NCBI RefSeq assembly: GCF_003730115.1
Contig: NZ_RJVP01000007.1
Span: forward strand, 1 to 64,000
DNA from: Pseudomethylobacillus aquaticus
GTDB lineage: Bacteria > Pseudomonadota > Gammaproteobacteria > Burkholderiales > Methylophilaceae
Direction: 5' to 3'
DNA: 64,000 nucleotides
Part shown: one piece after another, positions 10,176-18,772 of the stretch
Position numbering within the stretch: position 1 is the first letter of the stretch
How the letters are laid out: each line of letters begins with the position of its first letter
Program-made: the position numbers and the translations under genes
Notes under the pieces: generated by a model
What the model saw: the letters and a program-made list of their open reading frames with translations, nothing else
Told to the model about the DNA's origin: nothing
Databases searched by the model: none

Positions 10176-11018
10176 TTACCTTGAGGCTTGATGACGGTGA
10201 CTGCTCCACCATTGCAGGCCATTGATGGCCAGCAACAGCAGGAAGGAAATGACCAGCATGACCACGGCCACCGCAGTCGCGCCGGTGTAGTCATATTGTT
10301 CGAGCTTGGTGATGATGATGAGCGGCGTGATCTCGGACACCATGGGCATGTTGCCGGCAATGAAGATCACCGAGCCGTATTCACCCACAGCGCGCGCAAA
10401 CGCCAGCGCAAACCCGGTCAACAGGGCCGGCCAGACGGCAGGCAGGATGATCTTGCGGAAAGTCTGCCAGCGGTTGGCACCCAGGCTGGCGGCGGCCTCT
10501 TCGGTCTCGGCTTCCAGGTCTTGCAGCACCGGCTGCACGGTACGCACCACGAAAGGCAGGCCGATGAAGGTCAGTGCCACCACCACGCCCAGCGGGGTAA
10601 AGGCCACCTTGATGCCGTTGGGCTCCAGCAGGCTGCCTATCCAGCCATTGCCTGCGTAAACAGCGGTCAGCGCGATACCGGCCACCGCCGTGGGCAGGGC
10701 GAACGGCAAGTCCACCAGCGCATCGACGATCTTCTTGCCCGGAAAGGTGTAGCGCACCAGCACCCAGGCGGTGAGCAGGCCGAATACCGCGTTGATCAGC
10801 GCGCCCAGCAGGGAGGCGCCAAAGGTCAGCTTATAAGAAGCCACCACGCGTGGCGCGGTCACCACCGCCCAGAATTCGGCAAAACTCAGCTCCGCCGTCT
10901 TGAGAAAGGTGGCCGCCAGCGGGATCAGCACGATCAGGCTTAAGTAAAGGATGGTGTAGCCCAGCGAAAGCCGGAAACCGGGCAGAACATTCCTGTGTTT
11001 GCGTATGGTTGTTGCCAT
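10176..11018 (-). CDS. cysT: Sulfate ABC transporter permease CysT (CysU)
   Basis: A 280-residue permease with six predicted membrane segments, an EAA loop (ETEEAAASLGANRWQTF) and the GEYGSVIFIAGN stretch typical of CysT. A longer reading frame extends 21 codons further upstream, but the ATG at 11018 is preceded by an AAAAGGCAG ribosome site and gives the normal N-terminus, so I chose it. First gene of the sulfate importer operon. The AT-rich region at 11019-11120 should hold its promoter and probably a CysB site, which I could not define exactly. Confidence 0.94.
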   Translation of the reverse strand: MATTIRKHRNVLPGFRLSLGYTILYLSLIVLIPLAATFLKTAELSFAEFWAVVTAPRVVASYKLTFGASLLGALINAVFGLLTAWVLVRYTFPGKKIVDALVDLPFALPTAVAGIALTAVYAGNGWIGSLLEPNGIKVAFTPLGVVVALTFIGLPFVVRTVQPVLQDLEAETEEAAASLGANRWQTFRKIILPAVWPALLTGFALAFARAVGEYGSVIFIAGNMPMVSEITPLIIITKLEQYDYTGATAVAVVMLVISFLLLLAINGLQWWSSHRHQASR

Positions 11019-11243
11019 TGAACTGCCTTTTATGGGTGCGTCAAAACGGCTCGTAATGTAGCAGAGCGTCTTAATTTTCAAAAAGACTGATTTTTTATAT
11101 TTTTATACGAATAAGTTATTAAGCAGGCAGTGCCGACCGCATTGAAGGCTGAATTACGGCAAATTCAGCATGGCATTGGCAGCAAAGCCTGCGTTATAGT
11201 CGAGGCTGATGCGTAAAAAACACGCCATTGGAGATGTAGATAG

Positions 11244-12569
11244 ATGCAGCATGCACTAAGCAATTGGCTACAAATAACTGCTATTGCCATCATGATGATC
11301 ACCGCCAGCATGGCCGGCCACACTGCCGACAACGCCCAGCAAACACCCGCCGACACCAGCAGGCCCGTCACTCAAAAGCCAGCCAGTGAACAAGCAGCCG
11401 ACACGGCCAACCCGCTGCCCATCTACGCACCGGATTTCAACCCCAGCCCTCAGGCCGTGGAAGAACCCGTGGTGGAGCCACCCAAGATCGCCTCGGTATA
11501 TGGTTCGCAAAACTTGAAGGAATACCGCATCCCGTTCGATGACCAATACCCCAGCGGCCCGTTCGAGCGCCTGGACAAGAACGTGTTCCTGTTCATCAGC
11601 AAATGCGGCGAGGTGTACTTCACCCGCCTCAATGGCGAGCTCACCCTGATCAAACCCGGCGCTCCGCTCACCAAGTTCATTCCGGGCAACGAAAGCTCGC
11701 CCGACGAAAGCAGCAGCAAAAAGGTGGTGTACTGCAAAGACCTGTCTGGCGTGAAGGACAGTCTGCTGGTAGGCAAATCGCTCTACGTGGCCTACACCAC
11801 CTGGGACGACAACCAGAACGGCGTGCGCCTGGCCGTGACCGAATACGAAGTGGACCTGATCAATAGTGATGTGGTGTTCCAGCGCGAGATCTACCTGAGC
11901 CGCCCCGCCATCAAGGAACCCATCCTCGGTCACCAGGTCGGCGGCAAACTGGTGCTGGGCGAGAACGACAACACGCTCTACCTCAGCATCGGCGATTTCT
12001 CCAAGCCGGAACGCGTGCAGGACAAGACCACCTCGGTGGGCAAAGTCATCCGCATCAATCTGCAGCAACTCAACGCTGAAGTCCACGCTGTGGGCTTCCG
12101 TTCGCCCTCGGGCGGCCTGTATTTTGACCGGGAGAGCAACGAACTGTGGCTAGCCGAACACGGCCCGCGTGGTGGCGACGAGATCAACCTGATCAAACGC
12201 GGCAAGAACTATGGCTGGCCTATCGTCAGCTACGGCACCATCTACGAGCGCGACGGCATGGGTGGCTACTACGGCAACAAATTCAACAGCCACGAAGGCT
12301 ACGAAAAACCCGCCATGACCTTTCTGCCCTCCATAGGCGTGGGCCCAGTCGCCAAATACCCCTCCACCGGCCGCAATGACTACTGGGATAACGACCTGTT
12401 CGTGGCCGGCATGGCCAACACCACCCTGCTGCGCATCAAGAAAGAAGGCAGCGCGCTGGTCTACGCCGAGCCTGTGCTGCAAGGCTACCGCATCCGCGAG
12501 ATCCAGATCGACCAGAGCGGCACCTTCTACTTGAAAACAGACCACAACCAGCTGCTGATCTCGGATTAG
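11244..12569 (+). CDS. Exported glucose/sorbosone dehydrogenase-like beta-propeller protein
   Basis: A 441-residue protein with an N-terminal hydrophobic export segment (residues 8-28), a Pro/Ala/Thr-rich linker and a beta-propeller of the glucose/sorbosone dehydrogenase (GSDH) family. The segment FRSPSGGLYFD, then ELWLAEHGPRGGDEINLI and NYGWPIVSYG are the family hallmarks. Family members use PQQ to oxidise sugars in the periplasm. Whether this one binds PQQ cannot be told from sequence alone. It is monocistronic and divergent from cysT. GGAG lies ten bases before the ATG. Confidence 0.82.
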   Translation: MQHALSNWLQITAIAIMMITASMAGHTADNAQQTPADTSRPVTQKPASEQAADTANPLPIYAPDFNPSPQAVEEPVVEPPKIASVYGSQNLKEYRIPFDDQYPSGPFERLDKNVFLFISKCGEVYFTRLNGELTLIKPGAPLTKFIPGNESSPDESSSKKVVYCKDLSGVKDSLLVGKSLYVAYTTWDDNQNGVRLAVTEYEVDLINSDVVFQREIYLSRPAIKEPILGHQVGGKLVLGENDNTLYLSIGDFSKPERVQDKTTSVGKVIRINLQQLNAEVHAVGFRSPSGGLYFDRESNELWLAEHGPRGGDEINLIKRGKNYGWPIVSYGTIYERDGMGGYYGNKFNSHEGYEKPAMTFLPSIGVGPVAKYPSTGRNDYWDNDLFVAGMANTTLLRIKKEGSALVYAEPVLQGYRIREIQIDQSGTFYLKTDHNQLLISD

Positions 12570-12679
12570 CTGCTGGCTAATACCTTTGGGGGAATTGCCA
12601 GCGCAAGCGCCAGCACTTAGGTTGTAACTTCGCCTTGATCGACATGGCTGCCGGTTGTTGCAGGGCGCAATAGCTTGTA

Positions 12680-12738
12680 GGGCGCAATAGCGCAGCGTAT
12701 TGCGCCGGATCGGGTGTCGCAAAAGAACAAGACGCATA
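12680..12738. repeat. Short palindromic dispersed repeat, copy 1
   Basis: A 59-base element whose core GGCGCAATAGCGCAGCG (12681-12697) continues into an imperfect inverted repeat ending TTGCGCC. It matches the element at 13318-13376 at about 50 of 59 positions. A partial extra copy (AGGGCGCAATAG) precedes it directly. It looks like a REP-type intergenic element. Together the two copies bracket the DUF2846 lipoprotein gene. Confidence 0.75.
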
Positions 12739-12828
12739 CGGCGCAATGCCCGTTGGTTATTGCGCTGTACAACGCTTGCAGCACTGCACGTTCATCTTTA
12801 ACCAAATAATTAGAAAGACAAAACCGTC

Positions 12829-13302
12829 ATGTTCAAGAAAATTCTGAGTTGCATCGCCGTCGTGGCCTCACTGTACCTTTCCGGCTGTGCCAGTGTGCCG
12901 ATGGCTTCGGGGGATCTGGATAAAACAAGGAAAGAATTCTCTGCGCCAACCGAAGGAAAAGCCGGTTTATACATCTACAGAAACTCGTCGTTCGGCGCTG
13001 CGCTGAAAAAAACCATCACCATTGACGGCACGGTGATCGGCGAATCGGCACCTAATACCTACTTCTACAAGGAACTGGATCCGGGCACGCACGAGATCGC
13101 CACCGAGTCGGAGTTCAGCGACAACAAAGTTGCTATTGAAGCGCAGCAGGGCATGCATTATTTTGTGCAGCAATACATCAAGCTTGGTGCTTTCGTAGGT
13201 GGAGCAGGGCTCAAGCAAGTGAGCGAAGAAGAAGGCAAGAAAGGCGTGCTGGAGTGTAAGCTTGCTCAAGAGACCCCTGTCTTGGGCACGCCCGCGAAGT
13301 AG
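12829..13302 (+). CDS. DUF2846-family lipoprotein
   Basis: A 157-residue protein with a clear lipoprotein signal (hydrophobic segment, then LSGC at Cys19). The mature domain contains GKAGLYIYRNSSFG, TITIDG and LDPGTHEIATESE, the usual pattern of DUF2846, a small beta-rich domain of unknown function. It is flanked on both sides by copies of the same palindromic repeat. Confidence 0.85.
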   Translation: MFKKILSCIAVVASLYLSGCASVPMASGDLDKTRKEFSAPTEGKAGLYIYRNSSFGAALKKTITIDGTVIGESAPNTYFYKELDPGTHEIATESEFSDNKVAIEAQQGMHYFVQQYIKLGAFVGGAGLKQVSEEEGKKGVLECKLAQETPVLGTPAK

Positions 13303-13317
13303 CTTTCAATCATTGTT

Positions 13318-13376
13318 GGGCGCAATAGTGCAGCGTATCACGCCGGATCGGGTATCGAAAATGAACAATGCGTATA
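13318..13376. repeat. Short palindromic dispersed repeat, copy 2
   Basis: Second copy of the 59-base element at 12680-12738, with scattered substitutions. Its right end covers the first ATG of the next reading frame (13368), so that ATG may not be the native start. Confidence 0.75.
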
Positions 13377-13814
13377 CAACACCAGGTGGGGAAACTGATC
13401 TTAAATATTTGGTTTGTTAAGGATATCTACATACACATCAAAGATAAAATCACTTTTTGGTTGGCAATAATGTTACTAGCAGGATGTGGTGCAAATGTAC
13501 CGGTAGTAAAAATGGAAGGCATGCCACCCGATCAGCGGAGAGAAGTAAATAAAGTAGAGATTTACAACCAAACTCAACTCATCGGCCGCAAGTTTAAGGT
13601 TATGAATATCGTTGAAGGTATTTCTTGCAAAAATAAAGCATGGGACCATGCAGCAACGAAAAGTGATGCAGTATTTCAGGCTCGCTATTGGGCACAACAA
13701 CTGGGAGCCGATGGGATTGCAAACTTACAGTGCGACCACCCACGTGGAACAACAACAACTTACAACTGCTGGGAAAGTGTCACTTGTACTGCAGAGGCAA
13801 TTAAGTTTGAATAA
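13368..13814 (+). CDS. RcsF-like small lipoprotein
   Basis: The frame encodes 148 residues. A membrane segment with lipobox LLAGC places the lipidated Cys at residue 40. The C-terminal half has four cysteines (GISCKNK, LQCDHP, YNCWES, VTCTAE) spaced as in the RcsF family, whose two disulfides hold a compact domain; the segment AVFQARYWAQQLGADGI corresponds to the family helix. RcsF reports envelope damage to the Rcs phosphorelay in enterobacteria. No Rcs genes are visible here, so only the fold is claimed. The true start is unclear: the first ATG lies inside a repeat and leaves an unusually long basic end before the signal core. Base composition is clearly more AT-rich than in its surroundings. 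Confidence 0.6.
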   Translation: MRIQHQVGKLILNIWFVKDIYIHIKDKITFWLAIMLLAGCGANVPVVKMEGMPPDQRREVNKVEIYNQTQLIGRKFKVMNIVEGISCKNKAWDHAATKSDAVFQARYWAQQLGADGIANLQCDHPRGTTTTYNCWESVTCTAEAIKFE

Positions 13815-13908
13815 ATCTAACATTGCCATTAAAGACTGATATAAATCAAAAATTTACTTAGAACCTCACCATAAATACCGATGCTATTTAGCTAATTGAA
13901 GAGAACAA

Positions 13909-14196
13909 ATGGAAATTACTAATTTACTTCTGCTTTCAATTTTCGTAGTGAGTATTGTTGCATTAGTTGGATTTTTTGTTACAAAAACTAAAGGGTTTGG
14001 TAGGTTTGCAACTAGCTCGTTTTTATTGCTTTTAGTTTTAGTTGTATCCTCGCTTTTATTCGCAGCAGGCAAGCTAGATAGCCAAGTTGTTGCAAATATT
14101 CTTTTCGCAATTATTGGATTTTCTGGCGGGCTATTTACAGGGAAAGAACTCGACTCGAGTAAGCTAAGCAAGAAAAGTCAGACTGACTCAATATGA
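13909..14196 (+). CDS. Small two-helix membrane protein, unknown
   Basis: A 95-residue protein with two or three hydrophobic segments (about 5-27, 35-53, 59-76) and a charged, Ser/Lys-rich C-terminal tail. It is preceded by a GAAGAG ribosome site. The reverse strand is also open across this stretch, but it lacks a ribosome site and its frame reads as a mirror. The gene is AT-rich compared with its neighbours, which suggests acquisition by transfer. I do not recognise a family. Confidence 0.55.
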   Translation: MEITNLLLLSIFVVSIVALVGFFVTKTKGFGRFATSSFLLLLVLVVSSLLFAAGKLDSQVVANILFAIIGFSGGLFTGKELDSSKLSKKSQTDSI

Positions 14197-14337
14197 ATAA
14201 CTCTGCTACTTTTTCAGGTATAAAAAATAGCTGACCACGCACTGCGCGGCCAGCTTGAGGAGGAGAGTTGAATTGCATAGAGCTAAAGAGCAGGTAAAGC
14301 CAAACAACGGTATTGCAGTAAAGCAGGGACTACGGAC

Positions 14338-15198
14338 TTAAGCCGCCACGCGTATGGTGGGCCTGAAAACCTGGGGGGTTTGCAGCTCGCGGGCAATCGA
14401 CGGCTTGCCCAGTAGATAGCCTTGCAGCAGCGTGGCGCCGGATTGGATGGCGATCTCCAGCTGCGTTTGGGTTTCAATGCCGGTGATCACGGGCTGCGCG
14501 CCCAGGTCACGCACCAGACTCACCAGATTCACCAGCCCTTTGCGCAGGCCCGCATGCTGCTCTGCCTCCTGGATCAGGCTATGGTCGAGTTTGACGAACT
14601 CAGGTGACAGTTTCCACAAGCGGTCCAGGTTGGAGCGCTTGGCACCAAACCCGTCGATGGCGATGTGGTAGCCGCGTTCGCGGTAATTCTGCACCGCGTC
14701 CTGCAACTGCTTGTCCTGCTCGATCACATGTTCACGGATCTCGATCACCACGCGCTTGGTGGGCACCGAATTGGTATGCAGGATGCGCTCGAACACGCGG
14801 CCATGTGCATTCACGCTCAGTAGCAGGCTGGGGTGCACGTTGAGGAACAGCAGACCGTTCTCGGCGTGGATCTGACGGAAATTCAGCACATGCAGGGTGC
14901 GGGCGATGCGATCGAACTTGACCAGGCGGCCCGCCTGCTCGGCATAGCTGAAGGCAAATTCCGGGCTGATGGTCTGCTCGCGGCCCAATGAAGGGCGCAG
15001 CAGTGCTTCATGACCGAATAGCTCGCCTGCGGCGCTATCGTAGATGGCCTGGAACGCGCTGTTCAGCTCGATGCCCAGGAAGCGGCTGGTGAACAGCCCG
15101 CCTTCCGGCTCTTCCAGGCCGTAGTCGTCCAGGTCCAGGAACAGGGCCTCACGCAGCTGGGCGCGCAGTGCTTCCAGGTGGCTCAAGGTCTGAGTCAT
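14338..15198 (-). CDS. Stand-alone EAL-domain protein, cyclic-di-GMP related
   Basis: A 286-residue protein consisting mainly of an EAL domain: the signature HEALLR, the Asn in FLNVHPSLL, the Glu in VVIEIREH, the Lys in FVKLDHSLI and QGYLLGKP near the end. EAL domains hydrolyse cyclic di-GMP. The usual DDFG metal motif reads DGFG here, so one metal-binding aspartate is lost and activity is doubtful; the protein may only bind c-di-GMP. The start at 15198 has AAGGAT eight bases upstream and is preferred over an ATG 24 bases earlier. It follows sbp by 27 bases on the same strand, so it is probably co-expressed during sulfur limitation. Confidence 0.87.
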   Translation of the reverse strand: MTQTLSHLEALRAQLREALFLDLDDYGLEEPEGGLFTSRFLGIELNSAFQAIYDSAAGELFGHEALLRPSLGREQTISPEFAFSYAEQAGRLVKFDRIARTLHVLNFRQIHAENGLLFLNVHPSLLLSVNAHGRVFERILHTNSVPTKRVVIEIREHVIEQDKQLQDAVQNYRERGYHIAIDGFGAKRSNLDRLWKLSPEFVKLDHSLIQEAEQHAGLRKGLVNLVSLVRDLGAQPVITGIETQTQLEIAIQSGATLLQGYLLGKPSIARELQTPQVFRPTIRVAA

Positions 15199-15225
15199 GT
15201 TGATGATCCTTTTTTGCTTCAACAG

Positions 15226-16209
15226 TTACTTAAGATAGATCTGGTCGAACAGGCCGCCATCGGCGAAATGGGTCTTCTGGGCTTTGGTCCAGCCGCCGAA
15301 CACTTCGTCGATGGTGAACAGGTCCAGCGCCCGGAAATCCGCCTGATGTTTGGCCGCAATCGCTTCTACGCGTGGGCGTAGTGCATGCTTGACGGCCAGC
15401 TCCTGCCCGGCTTCGCTGTAGTGGTAATCCAGATACGCCTGTGCCAGCGCACGCGTCTTGCGCTTGTCGACCACCTTGTCCACCAGCGCGATCGGGTTCT
15501 CGGCCAGCACACTCACCGATGGGTAGACCACGTCGAACTGATCAGCGCCGAACTCTTTCTTGATCAGCGCCACTTCGTTCTCGAACGTCAGCAGCACATC
15601 GCCAATGCCGCGCTGCACGAAGGTGGTGGTCGCGCCACGGCCGCCGACGTCCAGTACGGGCACGTTCTTGAACAGCCTGGCGACAAACTCTTTGGCCTTG
15701 GCCTCATCACCGCCCTTCTTCACCACATAACCCCATGCCGCCAGATAGCTGTAGCGGCCATTGCCTGAGGTCTTGGGGTTGGGGATCACGATGGCAACAC
15801 CGGGCTTGATCAGATCGTCCCAGTCGCGGATGCGCTTGGGGTTGTCCTTGCGCACCAGGAATACGGTGGTGGATGCCGTTGGTGCGCTGCCATACGGCAG
15901 GCGCTTCTGCCAGTCCTTGGGGATCAGCCTGGCACGCTCATACAGGATATCGATGTCGGTCGCCTGATTCATGCTGATGATGTCGGCCTCCAGACCGTCC
16001 ACCACAGAGCGTGCCTGCTTGCTGGAACCGCCATGCGACTGGTTGATGGTGACCTTGTTGCCGGTCTTTTGCTGCCAATCCTTGATGAAAGCCTGATTGA
16101 AATCCTTGTAGAACTCGCGCGTCACGTCATAGGAAACATTCAGCAGGGATTGGTCGGCGTGGGCGCTGCCTGCAAATAGCAACGCGGCAATGGCTAACTT
16201 CTTGAACAT
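15226..16209 (-). CDS. sbp: Periplasmic sulfate-binding protein Sbp, copy 1
   Basis: A 327-residue protein with signal peptide MFKKLAIAALLFAGSAHA. The N-terminal LLNVSYDVTREFYKD, the QSHGGSSKQARSVVDGLEADI segment region and GNGRYSYLAAWGYV identify the sulfate/thiosulfate binding family. It delivers sulfate to CysTWA (8-11 kb). It is first in a two-gene unit with the EAL protein. The upstream region is very AT-rich and carries no sigma-54 match toward this gene, so a sigma-70/CysB-type promoter is expected. Confidence 0.95.
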   Translation of the reverse strand: MFKKLAIAALLFAGSAHADQSLLNVSYDVTREFYKDFNQAFIKDWQQKTGNKVTINQSHGGSSKQARSVVDGLEADIISMNQATDIDILYERARLIPKDWQKRLPYGSAPTASTTVFLVRKDNPKRIRDWDDLIKPGVAIVIPNPKTSGNGRYSYLAAWGYVVKKGGDEAKAKEFVARLFKNVPVLDVGGRGATTTFVQRGIGDVLLTFENEVALIKKEFGADQFDVVYPSVSVLAENPIALVDKVVDKRKTRALAQAYLDYHYSEAGQELAVKHALRPRVEAIAAKHQADFRALDLFTIDEVFGGWTKAQKTHFADGGLFDQIYLK

Positions 16210-16639
16210 GAGGCTCTCATCGGTTTATCTATGGAATGAGCGCACTGTAATCAGCCGTTAAAACAATGTAAAAGAATATAATTAAATATAAATATAACAA
16301 TAAAAACTATAAACACAGCAGATCATCAGCAACCAGATAGGCATTGGCACGCTGCCTGACCCGACCTTCCAGTCGAACGTCACTCCTTTAAAAGCAACAA
16401 GGCCTCATGGCCCAAGCCTTCTGCTGCATCACAGGCAGCTATTTAGCAGGCTGCTTCCCAATCAGCATATAAATCTTCAAAAAATTCTCAAGTCATTGAT
16501 TTATTTATATATAAAAAGATGGCACACATCCTGCCATCAGTAAACCAGTGCTGCTCTCAGGAGCGTGTCGGGCCTTACATCCCGCAATGCCACAACAACA
16601 TCAGCACATAGACGTCATTAATTACTCAGGGTGAAAGCA
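16210..16639. other. Divergent control region between sbp and the sulfur-region porin
   Basis: This gene-free stretch of 430 bases is strongly AT-rich next to sbp (16260-16320). Towards the porin it holds CTGC/GCAG-rich inverted repeats: AGCAG-G-CTGCT at 16445-16455, with CTGCTG and GGCAGC arms at 16421-16439. A sigma-54 promoter match follows at 16520-16534. The porin side therefore looks like an enhancer-dependent control region. Confidence 0.6.
16520..16534 (+). promoter_or_regulatory. Sigma-54 promoter of the porin gene
   Basis: TGGCACACATCCTGC has the invariant GG (16521-16522) and GC (16533-16534) separated by exactly ten bases and keeps the full TGGCAC block. It lies about 105 bases upstream of the porin start and 65 bases after the AGCAG-G-CTGCT repeat. 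Confidence 0.7.
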
Positions 16640-17740
16640 ATGAAAAATCTATCCTTACAGCCACGCTGGACCACGCTTGCCGTTATGGCGGCCTTGTGGA
16701 CAACCAGTCTGCCCAGCCAGGCTGCTACATTCCAGCGTGATGAGAACCAGTTCATCAATATCGGCACCGCCTTTCGTGCCAGCTTCAGTTCGATCGAAGA
16801 TGGCGCACCTAATGGCAAAAGTCGCTCCAAGGACTTTGAGCTGGAAGAGGCGCGTCTTTACACCAACGGCAAGGTGCATGAATACGTATCGTTCGAGTTG
16901 AACGTGGCACGTAACTCCGCTGACAACAAAGTGGAGATCCTCGACGGCCATGTAGGCCTGGAGCTCAATCACTATGTAAATGTGTGGCTGGGCCGCTTCC
17001 TGCCACCCGCCAGCCGCGCCTCCGCTTCTGCACCAGCCTACCCACCGACCTTCGACTTTCCATTAGTGGAACAGGCACCGAACCGCTTTGGTGGCCGTGA
17101 TGATGGCGCCACGCTATGGGGCGCCACTGCCGATCAAAAGCTGAAGTATCAGGTGGGCGCATTCAAGGGACGCGAAGGCGGCTCCAATCAGTCGGACAAC
17201 CTGTCCTATGCCGGGCGCCTGCAATACAACTTCTGGGATGCAGAACCCGGCTTTTACAACCTGGCCAGCTATGATGGGGCCAAGTCCATCCTCTCGGTCG
17301 GTGGTTCCTACCGCTTCCAGAAAGACGGCGCAGGCACGCTTGTGAACCCCGGTGACTACCGCTACTGGAACCTGGATGGCCGTCTGGAAAAAGCGGTGGC
17401 AGGTGGGGGAGTAGTAGGCGCGGAAGCCTCGTATTACGACTATAACAATGACGACACCGCTGACATCACTGCGCCTCAAGGCAAGGGCTATTTCGTGCTG
17501 GGCAGCTATACCTTCCCGCAAAAGGTCGGCATCGGCAAGATCCAGCCCAAGGTGGTGTACCAGGACTTCGATAACGAAACCACCAACATCAATACCAAGC
17601 GTTATGACCTGGGTGCCAGCTACCTGATCAACGGCAGCAATGTGCGTATCGACACCTTCTACTTCAAGCAGTCGCAAGACCAAGGCTTAGCTGATATCAA
17701 CGGCGTGAAAGTGCTGTTCCACGTCGCGCACTTCTTCTAA
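16640..17740 (+). CDS. Outer membrane porin, OprP-like, of the organosulfur region
   Basis: A 366-residue protein with a signal peptide cleaved after SLPSQA. The mature part begins FQRDENQFINIGTAF and shows alternating amphipathic strands, a FELEEARLYTNGKVHEY segment typical of the phosphate-selective porin O/P group, and an aromatic C-terminus (HVAHFF) for barrel assembly. It would admit anions such as sulfonates or sulfate esters; the actual substrate is unknown. The ATG at 16640 with AGGGTG upstream is preferred over the in-frame GTG nine bases earlier. It has its own sigma-54 promoter and a strong terminator. Confidence 0.85.
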   Translation: MKNLSLQPRWTTLAVMAALWTTSLPSQAATFQRDENQFINIGTAFRASFSSIEDGAPNGKSRSKDFELEEARLYTNGKVHEYVSFELNVARNSADNKVEILDGHVGLELNHYVNVWLGRFLPPASRASASAPAYPPTFDFPLVEQAPNRFGGRDDGATLWGATADQKLKYQVGAFKGREGGSNQSDNLSYAGRLQYNFWDAEPGFYNLASYDGAKSILSVGGSYRFQKDGAGTLVNPGDYRYWNLDGRLEKAVAGGGVVGAEASYYDYNNDDTADITAPQGKGYFVLGSYTFPQKVGIGKIQPKVVYQDFDNETTNINTKRYDLGASYLINGSNVRIDTFYFKQSQDQGLADINGVKVLFHVAHFF

Positions 17741-17795
17741 GTCACTTCCGTTATTCAGGCTACTGCAGCCTGACATCTTTGGCGATCTTCGCCAT

Positions 17796-17838
17796 GCGCC
17801 TGTGTCGCCGCTACCCCTGGCGTCACAGGCGTTTTTAT
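17796..17838 (+). terminator. Intrinsic terminator of the porin gene
   Basis: A stem of CGCCTGTG-t-CGCC pairing with GGCG-t-CACAGGCG closes a nine-base loop and is followed by GTTTTTATT. Confidence 0.85.
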
Positions 17839-17984
17839 TCGCCTTTTGATTTGTACGCCAGTTATTCGCCAGCCACTTTAGTTGACACCAATCACCACGC
17901 CATTTACAGCACGTTTGCAGCAGCCTGCTGGATCACCCACATCGCATAAAAACATAATCCATATAAATTCAATAAGTTATAAGT

Positions 17985-17999
17985 TGGCCCGATTGCTGC
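17985..17999 (+). promoter_or_regulatory. Sigma-54 promoter of ompW-sfnB
   Basis: TGGCCCGATTGCTGC has GG and GC with the exact ten-base spacing. The -24 block differs from TGGCACG at one position. It lies 100 bases before the ompW start, with a CAGCAG-C-CTGCTG palindrome 55 bases further upstream. Confidence 0.62.
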
Positions 18000-18098
18000 A
18001 AAAGTAATAACTGTAAAAGATCAAAGCATGTGCAAAACCTGACAGCAGCACGGCACGGAGAGTTATTCACTTATTCATTTGATACCAGGAGATTTATT

Positions 18099-18728
18099 TT
18101 GAAAGCATTACCAATACCGTTCCAACTTTCCGTAGTGCTGACTGGCGCCTTGTTGTCCCTCAGCAGCCTCAGTGCCTGGGCCGAGACCACACTGAGCCCT
18201 TGGCAAGTACGCGCTGGCGCATCACTGATCGTGCCGAAATCCGATAATGGCAGCATCATCGGCCATGCAGCTGATATCACCATCGACAATCGTACCGGCC
18301 CCACCGTCAATCTGGCTTATTTCATCACGCCTAATTGGGCCATCGATCTGCTAGGCGGCCTGGCGTTCAAACATCAGATCAATGTCAATGGCAGCCGTGC
18401 CGGTGAAACCAAGCACCTGCCACCTATTCTGAGTCTGCAATATCACTTCCGCCCCGAAGCCACGCTACGCCCGTTTGTTGGCGTAGGCCTCAACTACACC
18501 GCCTTTGTCGACGAAAAACTCGACAGTGGCGACAAGCTCAAGCTGGACGATTCATGGGGCCCAGCCCTGCAGGCTGGCCTTGATTATGCCATCGACAACC
18601 ATTGGACCATCGGTGCGGACGTGCGCTATGCGCGCATCAACACCAAGGTGCGCATCAATGGTAATGACGTGGGCGATGTCGATGTCAACCCGACGGTGTA
18701 CAGCATCAACGTCGGCTACCGCTTCTAA
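18099..18728 (+). CDS. ompW: OmpW-family outer membrane protein
   Basis: The best start is the TTG at 18099: AGGAG lies seven bases upstream, and translation from it yields a perfect signal peptide ending SAWA before ETTLSPWQVRAG. The ATG at 18030 would add 23 residues that spoil the signal. The resulting 209-residue protein is an eight-stranded barrel of the OmpW family (WQVRAGAS, LAYFITPNWAIDLL, LQYHFRPEATLRPFVGVGLNY, C-terminal INVGYRF). OmpW proteins form narrow hydrophobic channels. With a sigma-54 promoter and an sfnB gene 44 bases downstream, it probably helps take up a small organosulfur compound. Confidence 0.9.
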   Translation: MKALPIPFQLSVVLTGALLSLSSLSAWAETTLSPWQVRAGASLIVPKSDNGSIIGHAADITIDNRTGPTVNLAYFITPNWAIDLLGGLAFKHQINVNGSRAGETKHLPPILSLQYHFRPEATLRPFVGVGLNYTAFVDEKLDSGDKLKLDDSWGPALQAGLDYAIDNHWTIGADVRYARINTKVRINGNDVGDVDVNPTVYSINVGYRF

Positions 18729-18772
18729 GGCGGCCAGCCATGTCTTTGTTATCTAAATTAAGGAGTAAATTC

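Larger units (their letters stand above)
17741..18098. other. Intergenic region between porin and ompW
   Basis: This 358-base stretch has no gene. It contains the porin terminator (17796-17838), a perfect 13-base palindrome CAGCAG-C-CTGCTG at 17918-17930 that resembles the repeat before the porin, and a sigma-54 match at 17985-17999 in front of ompW. Confidence 0.6.

Noticed and set aside
13884-14171. Minus-strand 95-residue frame opposite the small membrane protein
   Set aside because: It has no ribosome site and a Ser/Asn/Thr-rich composition typical of a shadow of a hydrophobic gene.
16345-16359. TGGCACGCTGCCTGA as another sigma-54 promoter before the porin
   Set aside because: The -24 block is perfect, but the -12 element reads GA instead of GC. 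The site at 16520-16534 has the correct pair and better position.
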